Assembly: GCF_016055185.1 (NCBI RefSeq)
Contig: NZ_JAECVR010000001.1
Span: 48,345-112,344, forward strand
DNA length: 64,000 nucleotides
Reading direction: 5' to 3'
Source: Paenactinomyces guangxiensis
Lineage (GTDB): Bacteria; Bacillota; Bacilli; Thermoactinomycetales; Thermoactinomycetaceae
Part shown: positions 9,042 to 18,011 of the stretch, in pieces
Layout of the letters: each line of letters begins with the position of its first letter
How positions within the stretch are numbered: position 1 is the stretch's first letter
The notes under the pieces: model-generated
The model's database searches: none
What the model was told of the DNA's origin: nothing
Seen by the model: the letters and a program-made list of their open reading frames with translations, nothing else
Program-made: the position numbers and the translations under genes

Positions 9042-10004
9042 CTAAATCGTTAACTCCACCTGATGAACCGGTCCCCCTTCCACTTTGCTGTTTTCCGCCT
9101 GGAGCAAGTGGAGCAGCAGGGCTTTTTCAGCATGCATCCGGTTTTCCGCCTGTGTATAAATGATGGACTCCGGTGCTTCAATCAGTTCTTCTTCAATTTC
9201 GTAGCCCGGATGAATCGGCATATCATGCATAATGCAGGGTGTGAATCCTTGCAGATTTTGGCGGTTCAATTGGTATTTGGACATGGTTTTGATACGGACA
9301 TTACGTTCTTGTTCGTAAGAGGGGTCATTAAAATATTCCATATCAATCCAGGTATCTGTATAAATAAAATTGGACTCACACACTGCCTGAGCCAAATCAG
9401 TTGTCCGGGTTACCAGGCCGGAGTTTTCCGCCTCTTTCATCAGCGATTCATCCCAGGAACTTTCGTTCACGATGGGTGTAACCAGATTGAGCTTCATGCC
9501 GACCTTGATACATGCTTGTACCAGTGAATTGGCAATATTGTTGTGAATTCCGACATACGTTAAGGTAACCCCCTGAAAGGTTCCCGCTACTTCATAGATG
9601 GTCATCAAGTCTGCCAGTGCCTGTGTCGGATGAAATTTTTCACAACAGCCATTGATGACAGGAACCAAGGAATATTTGGCCAATTCTTGAAGGTCGCTGT
9701 GTTTTTTCAGGCGGGCCATGATGACGTCACAGTTGGTAGAGACATATCTTGCTTCATATTGAATAGGAGAAATGCTAAAGTTACTGTTATTCCAGTCCAT
9801 CAGTACCGCATATCCACCCATCTGGGCGATGCCTGAATGGAAAGACAGCATCGTACGGGTCGATGTTTTTTGAAAGAGCATAAGCAATCCCTTTCTAAAA
9901 CAGGCATGATAATAATTTTCCGGATGTTTCTTTATATCAATTGCTTTTTTTACAAGTTGCATGATCTGTTCACCTGTTAGTTCCTGTAACGATAACACAT
10001 GCAT
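9042..10004 (-). CDS. Aspartate/ornithine carbamoyltransferase family enzyme, specificity unclear
   Basis: A 320-residue transcarbamylase; the ATG at 10002-10004 is chosen because AAAGGAAG lies 11 bases upstream. The carbamoyl-phosphate loop KTSTRTMLSF and the HPTQALAD motif are intact, and both family domains are present. The amino-acid-binding parts differ from ornithine transcarbamylase: the DxxxSMG loop reads DTWIDME, and the HCLPxHR loop reads HDMPIHPGYEI, losing the usual Cys and Arg. It therefore probably carbamoylates some other amine or has altered kinetics. No arginine or pyrimidine genes are adjacent. It could still be the sole OTCase of the cell. Confidence 0.75.
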   Translation of the reverse strand: MHVLSLQELTGEQIMQLVKKAIDIKKHPENYYHACFRKGLLMLFQKTSTRTMLSFHSGIAQMGGYAVLMDWNNSNFSISPIQYEARYVSTNCDVIMARLKKHSDLQELAKYSLVPVINGCCEKFHPTQALADLMTIYEVAGTFQGVTLTYVGIHNNIANSLVQACIKVGMKLNLVTPIVNESSWDESLMKEAENSGLVTRTTDLAQAVCESNFIYTDTWIDMEYFNDPSYEQERNVRIKTMSKYQLNRQNLQGFTPCIMHDMPIHPGYEIEEELIEAPESIIYTQAENRMHAEKALLLHLLQAENSKVEGGPVHQVELTI

Positions 10005-10169
10005 GATCAGGGACACTTCCTTTCAAGGAGAAAGTTTGTTTATATTTATACATTTTAATGCATTTTATTACAATAATCAACCCTGAAATCTCCTGTTCGA
10101 TCCTTTATCAGGTTCTATTTTAGCTACATATTTATGCATACCGTTGTATCGCAAACATCATTTCCTTCC

Positions 10170-10207
10170 AAAATAAAAAACCACCGCCACTTACAAATGA
10201 CGGTGGT
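10170..10207 (-). terminator. Terminator of the C26 amidotransferase gene
   Basis: On the minus strand ACCACCGTCA and TGGCGGTGGT form a ten-pair stem around an eight-base loop, followed by TTTTTTATTTT. It lies about 105 bases beyond the stop at 10314. The remaining gap on either side (10005-10169, 10208-10313) shows nothing else. Confidence 0.8.
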
Positions 10208-10313
10208 TCATCTGAACAAAGTCCTATTTGCTTCAGGGATCTCACTCCCCATCAAATCAACCATATTCGATGGGATTATTTACTTGCATTTGTCTGTGCT
10301 TTACACAGTGGGC

Positions 10314-11024
10314 TCAAGATTGCTGTCCGGAACATGCGTCTACAAACGCTTGAAAAATCTTTGCGGCCTCCGTTTGGGTTGAGGTCATACACTCCGGATG
10401 CCACTGAACTCCCAGTACAAAGGGATGGGACTTCCCTTCAATCGCTTCGATTACACCGTCACTGGACCATGCCGATGCAACAAGCGAAGGGGCAGGTTCA
10501 CGAACCGCCTGATGATGATAGCTGTTCACCTTGGCAGCTGTATGGTTCACAATTTGACTGAGCAGTGATCCTTCTTTGATTTGAATCGTATGAGATGCGT
10601 GGCTTCTCGGTGCGCGTTGTGCATGTTGCAAAAGGGGGCTTTTTTGGCTGGTTAAATCTTGAAACATATCCCCTTCAAGGGCGATATTCAGTATTTGGCA
10701 CCCCCGGCAGATTCCCAGGATGGGCTTCTTCCTGGCGATAAAGTACCGGACCAGCTCAATCTCCATTTGATCCCGCTCGGGAACAATTTCCCCCAGGCCC
10801 GGAATTGGTTCCTCGCCAAACAAAGTGGGGTCAATATCCCCTCCGCCTGTCAACATTAATCCATCACATTTCGCTGCCATTCCCTCAATCACTCTAGTGT
10901 CTTCTGTGTAGGGAAGCAAAAGGGGAATTCCCCCGGCTTGAATAATTGCATCTGAATAATCACGCATCAAAAACAATTTTTTCTCTTGTTCCACTGACAT
11001 AGTCAATCCAATCGTTACAGTCAA
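10314..11024 (-). CDS. Gamma-glutamyl-gamma-aminobutyrate hydrolase-like (peptidase C26)
   Basis: A 236-residue class I glutamine-amidotransferase-fold hydrolase. The nucleophile lies in GICRGCQILN, with MLTGGGDIDP before it and the histidine/glutamate pair in GVQWHPE. This pattern matches the PuuD/C26 group, which hydrolyse gamma-glutamyl amides in putrescine or related catabolism. The start is a TTG at 11022-11024 preceded by GGTGGGAGAG; a longer frame to 11081 has no ribosome site. It stands alone, so the actual substrate is uncertain. Confidence 0.85.
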   Translation of the reverse strand: MTVTIGLTMSVEQEKKLFLMRDYSDAIIQAGGIPLLLPYTEDTRVIEGMAAKCDGLMLTGGGDIDPTLFGEEPIPGLGEIVPERDQMEIELVRYFIARKKPILGICRGCQILNIALEGDMFQDLTSQKSPLLQHAQRAPRSHASHTIQIKEGSLLSQIVNHTAAKVNSYHHQAVREPAPSLVASAWSSDGVIEAIEGKSHPFVLGVQWHPECMTSTQTEAAKIFQAFVDACSGQQS

Positions 11025-11242
11025 CTCTCTCCCACCTCTTTGTGTCCGGGTTTTCACTTCTTTCTTCCCGTTAATATACATAATAAGTTCCTGTGTGAAC
11101 GGTGACAGTCAATAAACCGGGTCACATAACCAATGTACACCAAATTCTTGATTCAATCACCCACGAAACGATTGAATTAGAAAATTTGCAGAAGGTACCG
11201 TTTTATGTAAACCTGCCGATCCTGTAAAAGTCGGGCTCACAA

Positions 11243-11283
11243 TAAAAAAACTCCAGATCTGCGATACAGCTGGAGTTTTTTTG
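11243..11283 (-). terminator. Bidirectional terminator after the DUF378 gene
   Basis: CTCCAG and CTGGAG arms around a 13-base loop, with seven A on one side and seven T on the other. It ends the DUF378 transcript on the minus strand and could act on both strands. Confidence 0.8.
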
Positions 11284-11299
11284 TTTTTAACTGTTCCTC

Positions 11300-11518
11300 T
11301 TACTTTGCATTTCGGGCTTGAACACGGTCGTTAAACAAAAAACTGATGGCGTAAATGCCTGCGATTCCAACTATAGCGTAAATGATTCGACTTAAACCGG
11401 AGGAATTCCTGATCGCATCACCGCCAAAAAGAGCAGCCACTAAATCCCATTGAAAAATGCCAACTAACAACCAGTTAATGGCACCGATGATCACCAAAAT
11501 CAACGCTAATCTGCTCAC
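11300..11518 (-). CDS. DUF378 small membrane protein (YuzA-like)
   Basis: A 72-residue protein with two hydrophobic helices (residues 3-22 and 44-62). The sequence INWLLVGIFQWDLVAALFGG followed by a Ser/Gly-rich turn and YAIVGIAGIY is characteristic of DUF378 proteins such as YuzA of Bacillus. Function unknown. GGAGGGACAATC precedes the start. Confidence 0.85.
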   Translation of the reverse strand: MSRLALILVIIGAINWLLVGIFQWDLVAALFGGDAIRNSSGLSRIIYAIVGIAGIYAISFLFNDRVQARNAK

Positions 11519-11583
11519 GATTGTCCCTCCTTTAAAACTGGATCAATCCTAGTATGTGAAAAAAAAATACAGTTTATCCATGC

Positions 11584-11612
11584 AAAAAAAGCAACCCTGG
11601 GGAGAGGGTTGC
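11584..11612 (-). terminator. Terminator of ispG
   Basis: GCAACCCTCTCCCCAGGGTTGC on the minus strand forms a short GC-rich stem followed by TTTTTTTGC, nine bases after the ispG stop. Confidence 0.85.
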
Positions 11613-11620
11613 TGTCAAAC

Positions 11621-12727
11621 TTATACTCCAACTTTTTCCTTTTCCGTTTCCGCTTGTTTTTTGTAGTATTCCTCAGCCAGTTTATCAATCTCTTTTTTCA
11701 ACTCAGCTACCATCTCTTTTTCCGGGATTTTCCGGATAATCTTTCCGTGCCTGAACAATAATCCTTCTCCCCGGGCACCGGCAATTCCGATATCTGCTTC
11801 TTTCGCTTCTCCCGGACCGTTGACGGCACAACCAAGTACAGAAACTTTAATCGGTGCTTTGATTTTAGATATATATTCTTCCACTTCGTTGGCGATGCTG
11901 ATCAAGTCAATCTCAATGCGGCCGCAGGTCGGGCACGAGATCAGAGTAGCTGCATTGGCTGCGAGGCCAAAGGATTTAAGGAGTTCCCTCGCTACTTTTA
12001 CTTCTTCGACCGGGTCGGCACTTAAGCTGATCCGAATGGTTGAGCCAATCCCGTAAGAAAGGATGGCCCCTAAGCCCGCAGCACTTTTCACCGTGCCGGA
12101 GAACAGGGTTCCGGACTCGGTAATTCCCAGGTGTAAAGGATATCTAAAGGCAGCCGCCGCTTTTTTATATGCTTCGATGGCCAGTCTTACATCGGAAGCT
12201 TTGAGGGAAACGACAATATCATGAAAATCCAGATCTTCCAGAATCCCAATATGGTATAAAGCACTTTCCACCATTCCGTCTGCAGTTGGGTATCCATACT
12301 TCTCCAAAATTCGCTTTTCCAGTGAACCCGCATTTACACCAATGCGAATGGGAATCCCGCGTTCCTTGGATGCTTTAACGACAGCCTCAACTTTTTCGCG
12401 GCGGCCGATGTTGCCAGGATTGATCCGGATCTTGTCAATACCGCCTTCAATCGCTTTAAGCGCCAACTTATAATCAAAGTGAATATCTGCGACCAAAGGA
12501 ACGGAAATTTCCTTTTTAATTTCCGGAATCGCTTCAGCGGCACGCATATCCGGACATGCAACGCGCACAATCTGACAGCCAGCTTCGGCAAGCCGGTTAA
12601 TTTCCGCGACAGTAGCTTTTACATCATGTGTTTTGGTGGTGGTCATGCTCTGGATGACCACCTGATCATTTCCACCAATTTGTATATTGCCTACTTTTAC
12701 AGGTCTTGTTTCCGTTCGGTGATACAT
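11621..12727 (-). CDS. ispG: 4-hydroxy-3-methylbut-2-enyl diphosphate synthase (IspG/GcpE)
   Basis: A 368-residue cytoplasmic iron-sulfur enzyme of the non-mevalonate isoprenoid pathway; it reductively opens methylerythritol cyclodiphosphate to HMBPP. The N-terminal TIM-barrel part begins with the [13 protein letters not shown] segment and the VQSMTTTKT stretch. The [4Fe-4S] cysteines are visible in LISCPTCGR and [11 protein letters not shown] in the C-terminal domain. Length fits the bacterial single-module form. It is monocistronic, with its own terminator. Confidence 0.95.
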   Translation of the reverse strand: MYHRTETRPVKVGNIQIGGNDQVVIQSMTTTKTHDVKATVAEINRLAEAGCQIVRVACPDMRAAEAIPEIKKEISVPLVADIHFDYKLALKAIEGGIDKIRINPGNIGRREKVEAVVKASKERGIPIRIGVNAGSLEKRILEKYGYPTADGMVESALYHIGILEDLDFHDIVVSLKASDVRLAIEAYKKAAAAFRYPLHLGITESGTLFSGTVKSAAGLGAILSYGIGSTIRISLSADPVEEVKVARELLKSFGLAANAATLISCPTCGRIEIDLISIANEVEEYISKIKAPIKVSVLGCAVNGPGEAKEADIGIAGARGEGLLFRHGKIIRKIPEKEMVAELKKEIDKLAEEYYKKQAETEKEKVGV

Positions 12728-12945
12728 GGAAGCAATCGCTCCTTATCTATGACGTAGAAATATTCCCAGATGATACAGAACCATTTTATAGTATGCATAA
12801 ATCATCGAAAACCGACATTCGGGCAGATGCTGCGCTTGCACCCGCAGGTTGTAGCAGTCAGCGGAACGGTGGGGCAACCTCAATAACAAAGTATACCACA
12901 TATCGGCAAACAAAAAAGGAGCTTAGCCGCCCCTTTACATAAAAC

Positions 12946-13101
12946 TTATTCTTTTTTTTCATTCTGGACATAGGCAATTAACGCTACTTTTCCATCCATC
13001 ATCTGATTGAGCTGCTTTTCCAGATCGGTAATTTGAGCCATTACTTCCGGGTGATCCTTCAGGTCAACCAATTGGAAATCTTGTGCAGGATTATTTCTCA
13101 C
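12946..13101 (-). CDS. Small hypothetical protein at the end of the comG-aroK-yqzE operon
   Basis: A 51-residue frame beginning at GTG with AAGGGGGC seven bases upstream and overlapping the end of yqzE by 11 bases. It reads FQLVDLKDHPEVMAQI with an acidic-helical middle (TDLEKQLNQMM) and a KVALIAYVQ strand, ending in a lysine/glutamate tail. No family is recognised. Tight overlap with yqzE and a good ribosome site support translation. Confidence 0.6.
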   Translation of the reverse strand: MRNNPAQDFQLVDLKDHPEVMAQITDLEKQLNQMMDGKVALIAYVQNEKKE

Positions 13102-13291
13102 TTAAACGCCCCCTTATCCGGGATCTTTGTTTATCCACATACATTTTCATGGAAAAAGGAATCATCCCAAACCAGCGAACCGACCATGCCTCTCTGTTTG
13201 AAGCCTTTATGGATTTTCTTTCACTTCGCGGTGTCTCCATATACCACATCATTTTTTGCAATAAATAACTAATCCAATCTTTAAATGACAT
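13091..13291 (-). CDS. yqzE: YqzE family protein
   Basis: A 66-residue protein matching YqzE by its WYMETPRSERK segment and the WFGMIPFSMKM C-terminal stretch. In Bacillus subtilis yqzE also lies beside comGG and aroK, and the same order here supports the call. GAGGTG sits six bases before the second of two ATGs, which is the start given; the first ATG is too close to the ribosome site. Function unknown. Confidence 0.8.
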   Translation of the reverse strand: MSFKDWISYLLQKMMWYMETPRSERKSIKASNREAWSVRWFGMIPFSMKMYVDKQRSRIRGRLSEK

Positions 13292-13333
13292 CATTTCCAC
13301 CTCAACCTTTAGCTTGACCGGCGGAATGATAAA

Positions 13334-13855
13334 TTAAACCTGTCTGCGCTGCCAAAACGAAAGGATTTTCTCCACTACATCGTCTGGGGAGCAGGAAGTT
13401 GTGTTAATGGTACAATCGGCAAAATCATATTTTCCGTCTCTCTCCCGGAATAGTTGCCGTACTTTTTGCCGGATATCTCCCTGTAACAATGGACGGTCCC
13501 GGTTCGCGGACAGGCGGCGGATAATTTCTTCAGGGGTTGCGTACAGATGGATCACCCACCCCTGTTCCTTCATCATTGCCCGATTTTCCGGTTTGAGTAC
13601 AATTCCGCCACCTGTCGTAATAAGAGAGGGAGGCCCGGACAGAAGTTGTTGCAATACATCTGTTTCCTGTTCACGAAAAGATGCTTCCCCATATCGCTGA
13701 AAATACTCCGCTACGGAAAACCCCCATTTCTGTTCAATCTGTTGGTCGGTGTCCACCCAGGGCAAATTTATTTGTGCAGCGAGCTGTTGCCCAGCTGTCG
13801 TTTTTCCGGTCCCCATAAACCCGATAATAATGAGGTGTTTTTTTGCCGTTTCCAT
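13334..13855 (-). CDS. aroK: Shikimate kinase
   Basis: A 173-residue P-loop kinase that phosphorylates shikimate in the aromatic amino acid pathway. The Walker A motif is GFMGTGKTT at residues 12-20. The shikimate-binding VDTDQQIE and TTGGGIVLKPENR motifs and the lid ANRDRPLL all follow in the normal order. Length is typical. It is placed directly after comGG with about 30 bases between, as in Bacillus. Confidence 0.93.
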   Translation of the reverse strand: METAKKHLIIIGFMGTGKTTAGQQLAAQINLPWVDTDQQIEQKWGFSVAEYFQRYGEASFREQETDVLQQLLSGPPSLITTGGGIVLKPENRAMMKEQGWVIHLYATPEEIIRRLSANRDRPLLQGDIRQKVRQLFRERDGKYDFADCTINTTSCSPDDVVEKILSFWQRRQV

Positions 13856-13886
13856 TCTATGTTCTCCTCACCTTTTAGCCATTATC

Positions 13887-14264
13887 TTACCGGATCCAGC
13901 GGATCACTGCCAGCGTGTGCGGATCAATCTCTGCTTGAATTGTTTGTTTGACTCCAAACCGCCCGGAAGCAGTTGCACGCACTTGAATATAGGAGTTTTC
14001 CGGTTTCAAGATTTCTGTAGTCACTTTTAATCCGTTAATTTGAAACACATCAGATTTAATCCGGTTTGGTTCCCGCTCCAGCCTTTGCTGGATCAATGCG
14101 ATTCCGCTTTCGGCTGCATATTGTGCACGCATCCGTTCCCAGTACAAGTTCTGGGCCTGCCGGCTGTAAACCGATTGTGAGACTAGAAAACTAACCAGGA
14201 TAAATAAAATAGTTAAAACAGCGACTACAACCGGTAAAGCCATCCCCCGTTCATCCCGTCTCAT
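13887..14264 (-). CDS. comGG: ComGG minor pseudopilin
   Basis: A 125-residue inner-membrane pseudopilin-like protein, last of the seven comG genes. The start MRRDERGMALPVVVAV is chosen because its ATG overlaps the comGF stop (ATGA) and GGGTGG precedes it. It has one hydrophobic N-terminal helix (residues 8-30) and a polar C-terminal domain. It acts in assembly of the DNA-uptake pseudopilus. Sequence conservation in this family is low, so the name rests mainly on position. Confidence 0.8.
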   Translation of the reverse strand: MRRDERGMALPVVVAVLTILFILVSFLVSQSVYSRQAQNLYWERMRAQYAAESGIALIQQRLEREPNRIKSDVFQINGLKVTTEILKPENSYIQVRATASGRFGVKQTIQAEIDPHTLAVIRWIR

Positions 14265-14782
14265 GGTTCCACCCTTCCGGCAACAGCTACACTCATGTCG
14301 AGATTTGCATTCCAATTTTGCAATCCGATATCAATCATCACTTTATCACGGCCGGGAACAAAAGTGATAAAGTAAACATGGTTAGCCAGGACGGTCATCC
14401 CTTTAAATGCGGTCTCCCCTTTTTTCTTCACACTTCTGACGACTTGCCTTTTCTGCCATTTATACCGGATCGTTTCCCCTGTCGGCAGATCAAACAGCAA
14501 TGCCCCTTCATCGGTGCGGAAACCCCTTCCTTGCCGGATCTCAGCCTGAACTGATGTAACAAAAGCGATGTACTCCATCTGCAACCGATGATGGCTGACC
14601 AGCTTTTTGATCTCCGTTTCCAGAGTGCGGGCTGAAAAAAACAAGGCCGGGAGCAGCAGTACCAGCAATGACAGGGAAATAACAAGTTCTATGTATGTAA
14701 AACCCCGGTCATTTTTTAGAATCGATAATAGCGGTGGGTTTTTAAGTGCAATTTCCTCAGTTTTCCGTTTTTTTCTTTCCAT
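14261..14782 (-). CDS. comGF: ComGF competence protein
   Basis: A 173-residue protein with the pseudopilin-type segment RGFTYIELVISLSLLVLLLP about residues 27-46 and a soluble domain behind it. GGAGGTTCA before the ATG at 14780-14782 sets the start, giving an overlap with comGE. The G-F-T-x-I-E prepilin peptidase site is intact. It is part of the DNA-uptake pseudopilus operon. Confidence 0.82.
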   Translation of the reverse strand: MERKKRKTEEIALKNPPLLSILKNDRGFTYIELVISLSLLVLLLPALFFSARTLETEIKKLVSHHRLQMEYIAFVTSVQAEIRQGRGFRTDEGALLFDLPTGETIRYKWQKRQVVRSVKKKGETAFKGMTVLANHVYFITFVPGRDKVMIDIGLQNWNANLDMSVAVAGRVEP

Positions 14783-15090
14783 TGAACCTCCACATCCATA
14801 TGGTACAGAGAAACTTCCCTTGAACACTTCCATGAGACCAGATAGCTTTGTCCGGGAAAAATCCGGCTTGCTTTCACCTCGTCTCCCGTCATCGGGCCTT
14901 CTCCTGCTTGAGAGCGTAAAGCTTCCGTTTTCCCTTGCAGAAACGACATCGCTTCAAGGGCGGATAATTGTTGATGTTCCTGAGCTTTGAGCCCGAGAAA
15001 GGCAGGAATGGCAAACGAAAAAGCCACTCCCAACACAAACAGGGCCGTAATGATTTCGGCCAATGTATATCCTTGTTCGCTCTTGTTCAT
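14716..15090 (-). CDS. comGE: ComGE minor pseudopilin
   Basis: A 124-residue prepilin-like protein with QGYTLAEIITALFVLGVAF at residues 6-24, the type III signal and hydrophobic helix. The ATG overlaps the comGD stop by four bases (ATGA). It is a minor subunit of the competence pseudopilus. Confidence 0.82.
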   Translation of the reverse strand: MNKSEQGYTLAEIITALFVLGVAFSFAIPAFLGLKAQEHQQLSALEAMSFLQGKTEALRSQAGEGPMTGDEVKASRIFPGQSYLVSWKCSREVSLYHMDVEVQWKEKNGKLRKLHLKTHRYYRF

Positions 15091-15539
15091 CGCTCCATCT
15101 CCACTTTTGGGCGTCCGGAAGCAACTTGCATTTTGATGGTACCGGTCAGTTGCCCGCCCAGGTAGAGTTGAAGCGTTCCGCCCTTTACCTGGCCTGTTTC
15201 CCTAAATACAATCCGATTAGCCGGATAATTGCTTTTTAACTGATAACGCGGCGGGATGGTTGTTTTTCTAAGAAGGTTGTTTCCCTGTTTCACAGTGATC
15301 AGATGGTTTTTGCTGTCAAGATGGACAATCACTTCTTGCCGGCGGCTGACCGCTTCCACCTGGGCCAGTTGCAAATCTGAGGCGATCGAATGGAGAAACA
15401 TCTCTCTTTCCGCCCGTTCCCCAATCCGGGAAAAAGCAGGCAGGGAAAGCATTGCCAATAACCCCAGTAATGAAAGAATAAGAATCAATTCAACCAGTGT
15501 CCAACCGGCTTCCCGACGGTTTCTGCCGTTTCCTGTCAT
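15087..15539 (-). CDS. comGD: ComGD minor pseudopilin
   Basis: A 150-residue protein with GWTLVELILILSLLGLLAM, a prepilin-type N-terminal signal with the cleavage-site glycine and the conserved +5 glutamate. The ATG overlaps the comGC stop (ATGA), so this start is taken in preference to a start three codons upstream. The C-terminal half is rich in beta strands, as in GspH-like pseudopilins. Confidence 0.85.
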   Translation of the reverse strand: MTGNGRNRREAGWTLVELILILSLLGLLAMLSLPAFSRIGERAEREMFLHSIASDLQLAQVEAVSRRQEVIVHLDSKNHLITVKQGNNLLRKTTIPPRYQLKSNYPANRIVFRETGQVKGGTLQLYLGGQLTGTIKMQVASGRPKVEMER

Positions 15540-15877
15540 TTCTTGCAACTCACTCGTTTTTCACTGGATACCCCCGGAGAGCGATTGATAACATAACTGC
15601 CTTTTCCTCCCGGGCATTTGGGAACAGAGCGCAAATAACCCCGCTTTACCAGTTCGGCCACACTCGCAGGATATTCCCCAAATTCCAGATAGTAATTATC
15701 CGCCTGGGCGCTGATTAAGTTGCGATTGGCCTGATCAGCCTTCTCCCGGGCTTTTTCCCCGGCCTCTTTTAAATTTGGAATGGCGATCGCCAGGATCAGT
15801 CCGATGATAAAGAGAACAACTAACATTTCGATCAGAGTAAATCCTCTTTCATCTTGAATCTGTCGGTAACGGTTCAT
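15536..15877 (-). CDS. comGC: ComGC major pseudopilin
   Basis: A 113-residue major subunit of the competence pseudopilus. RGFTLIEMLVVLFIIGLILA at residues 11-30 is a classic class III signal; processing is by ComC, which is not in this window. Two cysteines (PKCPGG and RVSCKK) remain in the mature part and probably form the disulfide typical of ComGC. AAAGGAGCG precedes the ATG. Confidence 0.92.
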   Translation of the reverse strand: MNRYRQIQDERGFTLIEMLVVLFIIGLILAIAIPNLKEAGEKAREKADQANRNLISAQADNYYLEFGEYPASVAELVKRGYLRSVPKCPGGKGSYVINRSPGVSSEKRVSCKK

Positions 15878-15898
15878 TTTTTGAACGCTCCTTTCTTT

Positions 15899-16939
15899 TT
15901 AAAGTGCCCTGACCAACTGCAGCATGGGCATAAACATGGCTATCACTGTCACAGCGATAAATAACCCGACCGCAAAGATTAGGATTGGTTCCAAACTTCG
16001 CGTAAACTGTTCAGCTTTATTCTTGATTATCAATTCCGTTCCCCTTCCCAAACTGAGCAAAGTTTCATCCAAGCGCCCGGAGCTTTCACCGATGGCAACC
16101 ATCCTTGGCAGTGAAGGAAGAAACAAATGGGCAGATTGTTCCTTCAACGACTGGTGCAGTGAAGCCCCTTCCAACAACCGTTGTTTCATCTGCCTGACAC
16201 AGACAGACAGTCCGGCCCATGGAGTAAGCTTTTCCATCAACTCTAATGCGGTCAGCAACGGAACTCCTGCTTTTAGCAAAGAACCCAGTTGAACGGACAG
16301 ATAGTGAGTCATCCGGTATCGATAAACACTTCCCAGCAGAGGAAGACGAAACAGCCAACCTGTGAAAAAAACTTTTTTCTCCTTTGGACAAGCGCGCAGT
16401 ACCCCTGCAAACAGAAGAACGGACAAAATCCCACCTCCTGTGCTCATCACAACAAGATTCACGATTTCATGGAGATTGAGCAAGATTTTTGTCAGTCCGG
16501 GCAGCTCAATTCCAAGCGTTTGATATAAAGTGGAAAAGCGGGGCAAAACAGCAGTAACCATAAAGGTCAGAGCAATCCCGACCAATCCCAGTACGAGACA
16601 GGGATAAATACAGGCCTGTCCAAGTTCCCGTATCATCCTGGCCCGGGAAGTGTAGTAACTCTCGCACTGATTCAGGCCAAACACATAGTCCCCGTGTTCC
16701 TCGGCAGCACGTATGAAAGATACAAACAGATCGGGAAACTTTTCTTGATGCAAGGCCTCAGAAAAACTGGACCCCTGTTTTAAAGCCTGAAGAAGGTGCG
16801 TTCCGGTCTCCTTGCGAATCATCTTTTGCTCAGTCAACAACTCCAGACTGGCGGTCAGAGGAATCCCGCTTCTGAGCAAATGGACCAACTGCTGGCTAAA
16901 CAGGGCACACTTCTCTGAATTCCAAACACTGTTCCACAT
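15899..16939 (-). CDS. comGB: ComGB inner-membrane platform protein
   Basis: A 346-residue GspF-family polytopic protein that anchors pseudopilus assembly. Two related halves are visible, each with the GIPLTASLELL / GVPLLTALELM motif, and three long hydrophobic helices. The ATG at 16937-16939, with GGGTGG upstream, is taken as start; it overlaps comGA by 44 bases. Longer frames would overlap more and lack a ribosome site. Confidence 0.9.
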   Translation of the reverse strand: MWNSVWNSEKCALFSQQLVHLLRSGIPLTASLELLTEQKMIRKETGTHLLQALKQGSSFSEALHQEKFPDLFVSFIRAAEEHGDYVFGLNQCESYYTSRARMIRELGQACIYPCLVLGLVGIALTFMVTAVLPRFSTLYQTLGIELPGLTKILLNLHEIVNLVVMSTGGGILSVLLFAGVLRACPKEKKVFFTGWLFRLPLLGSVYRYRMTHYLSVQLGSLLKAGVPLLTALELMEKLTPWAGLSVCVRQMKQRLLEGASLHQSLKEQSAHLFLPSLPRMVAIGESSGRLDETLLSLGRGTELIIKNKAEQFTRSLEPILIFAVGLFIAVTVIAMFMPMLQLVRAL

Positions 16940-18011
16940 CTTCAGCCACCCGAATATATTCTTGATATGTCGTCTCACCCTTCTTCACCTTTGCCATCAC
17001 CGCTTCACGAAGGGAAGACATTCCTCTGGATTGAAAATATTGACGCAGTTCAGTGAGCGGGCTCCGGTTGACTACCAGCTGTTGCACACCCTCCTCCATT
17101 ATGATCACTTCAAAGGCACCGGTCCTCCCCCGGTAACCCATCTCCTGACATTCAGCACACCCCTCGCCCCCGCAATGGTTACATACAAGGCGGACCAAAC
17201 GCTGGGCGACAACGCCGGAGAGGGCTGCGGCAACCCGGTACGGCTCGATATTCATGTCCAGTAAACGGGTGACAGCACTCGCTCCGTCTGACGTATGTAA
17301 AGTGGTTAAAACGAGATGACCGGTTAAAGCTGCCCTGATGGCAATGTCTGCCGTCTCCCGGTCGCGAATCTCTCCGACCATGATAACATTGGGATCTTGC
17401 CGCAACACAGCCCGCAGTCCCTGCGCAAAGGTCAGGCCTGCCCTGGGATGAATCTGCACCTGATTAATTCCGGGGATCTGAAGTTCAACCGGATCTTCCA
17501 AAGTAACCAGGTTTGCCTCCTTGTGGTTGAGATACTGCAGCATCGCATACAGGGTTGTGGTTTTCCCCGCTCCGGTCGGTCCGGTTACGATCAAAAGCCC
17601 GCTTGCATGCGCCAGCAGCCTCTGTAACCGCTTTATTTCCTCCCTTTCCATCCCCAGTTGATCCAAAGAAGCTGTTTCCGGACGGTTTCGCAACAAACGG
17701 AGAACAATTTTTTCGCCAAATAAAGTGGGAAGAGTTGAAATACGAACATCCAGTTTCCCTTCCTTTGACGCAATTGCCATCGCTCCGTCTTGAGGTACCC
17801 TTTTCTCCCCGATATCCAGATGGCTCATCACTTTTAACCGGGAGATCACAGCCGGGATTTTCTGCTTCGGCAGGCGGTCAATCTCCACGAGAAACCCGTC
17901 AACCCTCAACCGGATACGGAGCCCGTCCGCCTGTGGTTCAATATGGATATCACTCGCCCGCAGCTCCGTTGCCCGTTCAAATAAGTTTGAAATATAGGTA
18001 ACGATATCCAT
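16896..18011 (-). CDS. comGA: ComGA traffic ATPase
   Basis: A 371-residue GspE/PilB-family ATPase that powers the competence pseudopilus. Walker A is GPTGAGKTTT, followed by the Asp box VTLEDPVE, Walker B NVIMVGEIRD and the His box LTTLHTSD. A zinc-type CNHCGGEGCAEC lies near the C-terminus. The start MDIVTYISNLF follows GAAGGAGGGTG; an upstream extension of 19 codons overlaps a poorly supported frame. It is first of seven comG genes transcribed toward lower coordinates. Confidence 0.93.
   Translation of the reverse strand: MDIVTYISNLFERATELRASDIHIEPQADGLRIRLRVDGFLVEIDRLPKQKIPAVISRLKVMSHLDIGEKRVPQDGAMAIASKEGKLDVRISTLPTLFGEKIVLRLLRNRPETASLDQLGMEREEIKRLQRLLAHASGLLIVTGPTGAGKTTTLYAMLQYLNHKEANLVTLEDPVELQIPGINQVQIHPRAGLTFAQGLRAVLRQDPNVIMVGEIRDRETADIAIRAALTGHLVLTTLHTSDGASAVTRLLDMNIEPYRVAAALSGVVAQRLVRLVCNHCGGEGCAECQEMGYRGRTGAFEVIIMEEGVQQLVVNRSPLTELRQYFQSRGMSSLREAVMAKVKKGETTYQEYIRVAEDVEQCLEFREVCPV

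Noticed and set aside
11102..11227. 41-codon GTG frame (VTVNKPGHITNVHQILDSI)
   Set aside because: Reads somewhat like a protein, but has no clear ribosome site, family or conserved neighbour; left out of the gene list.
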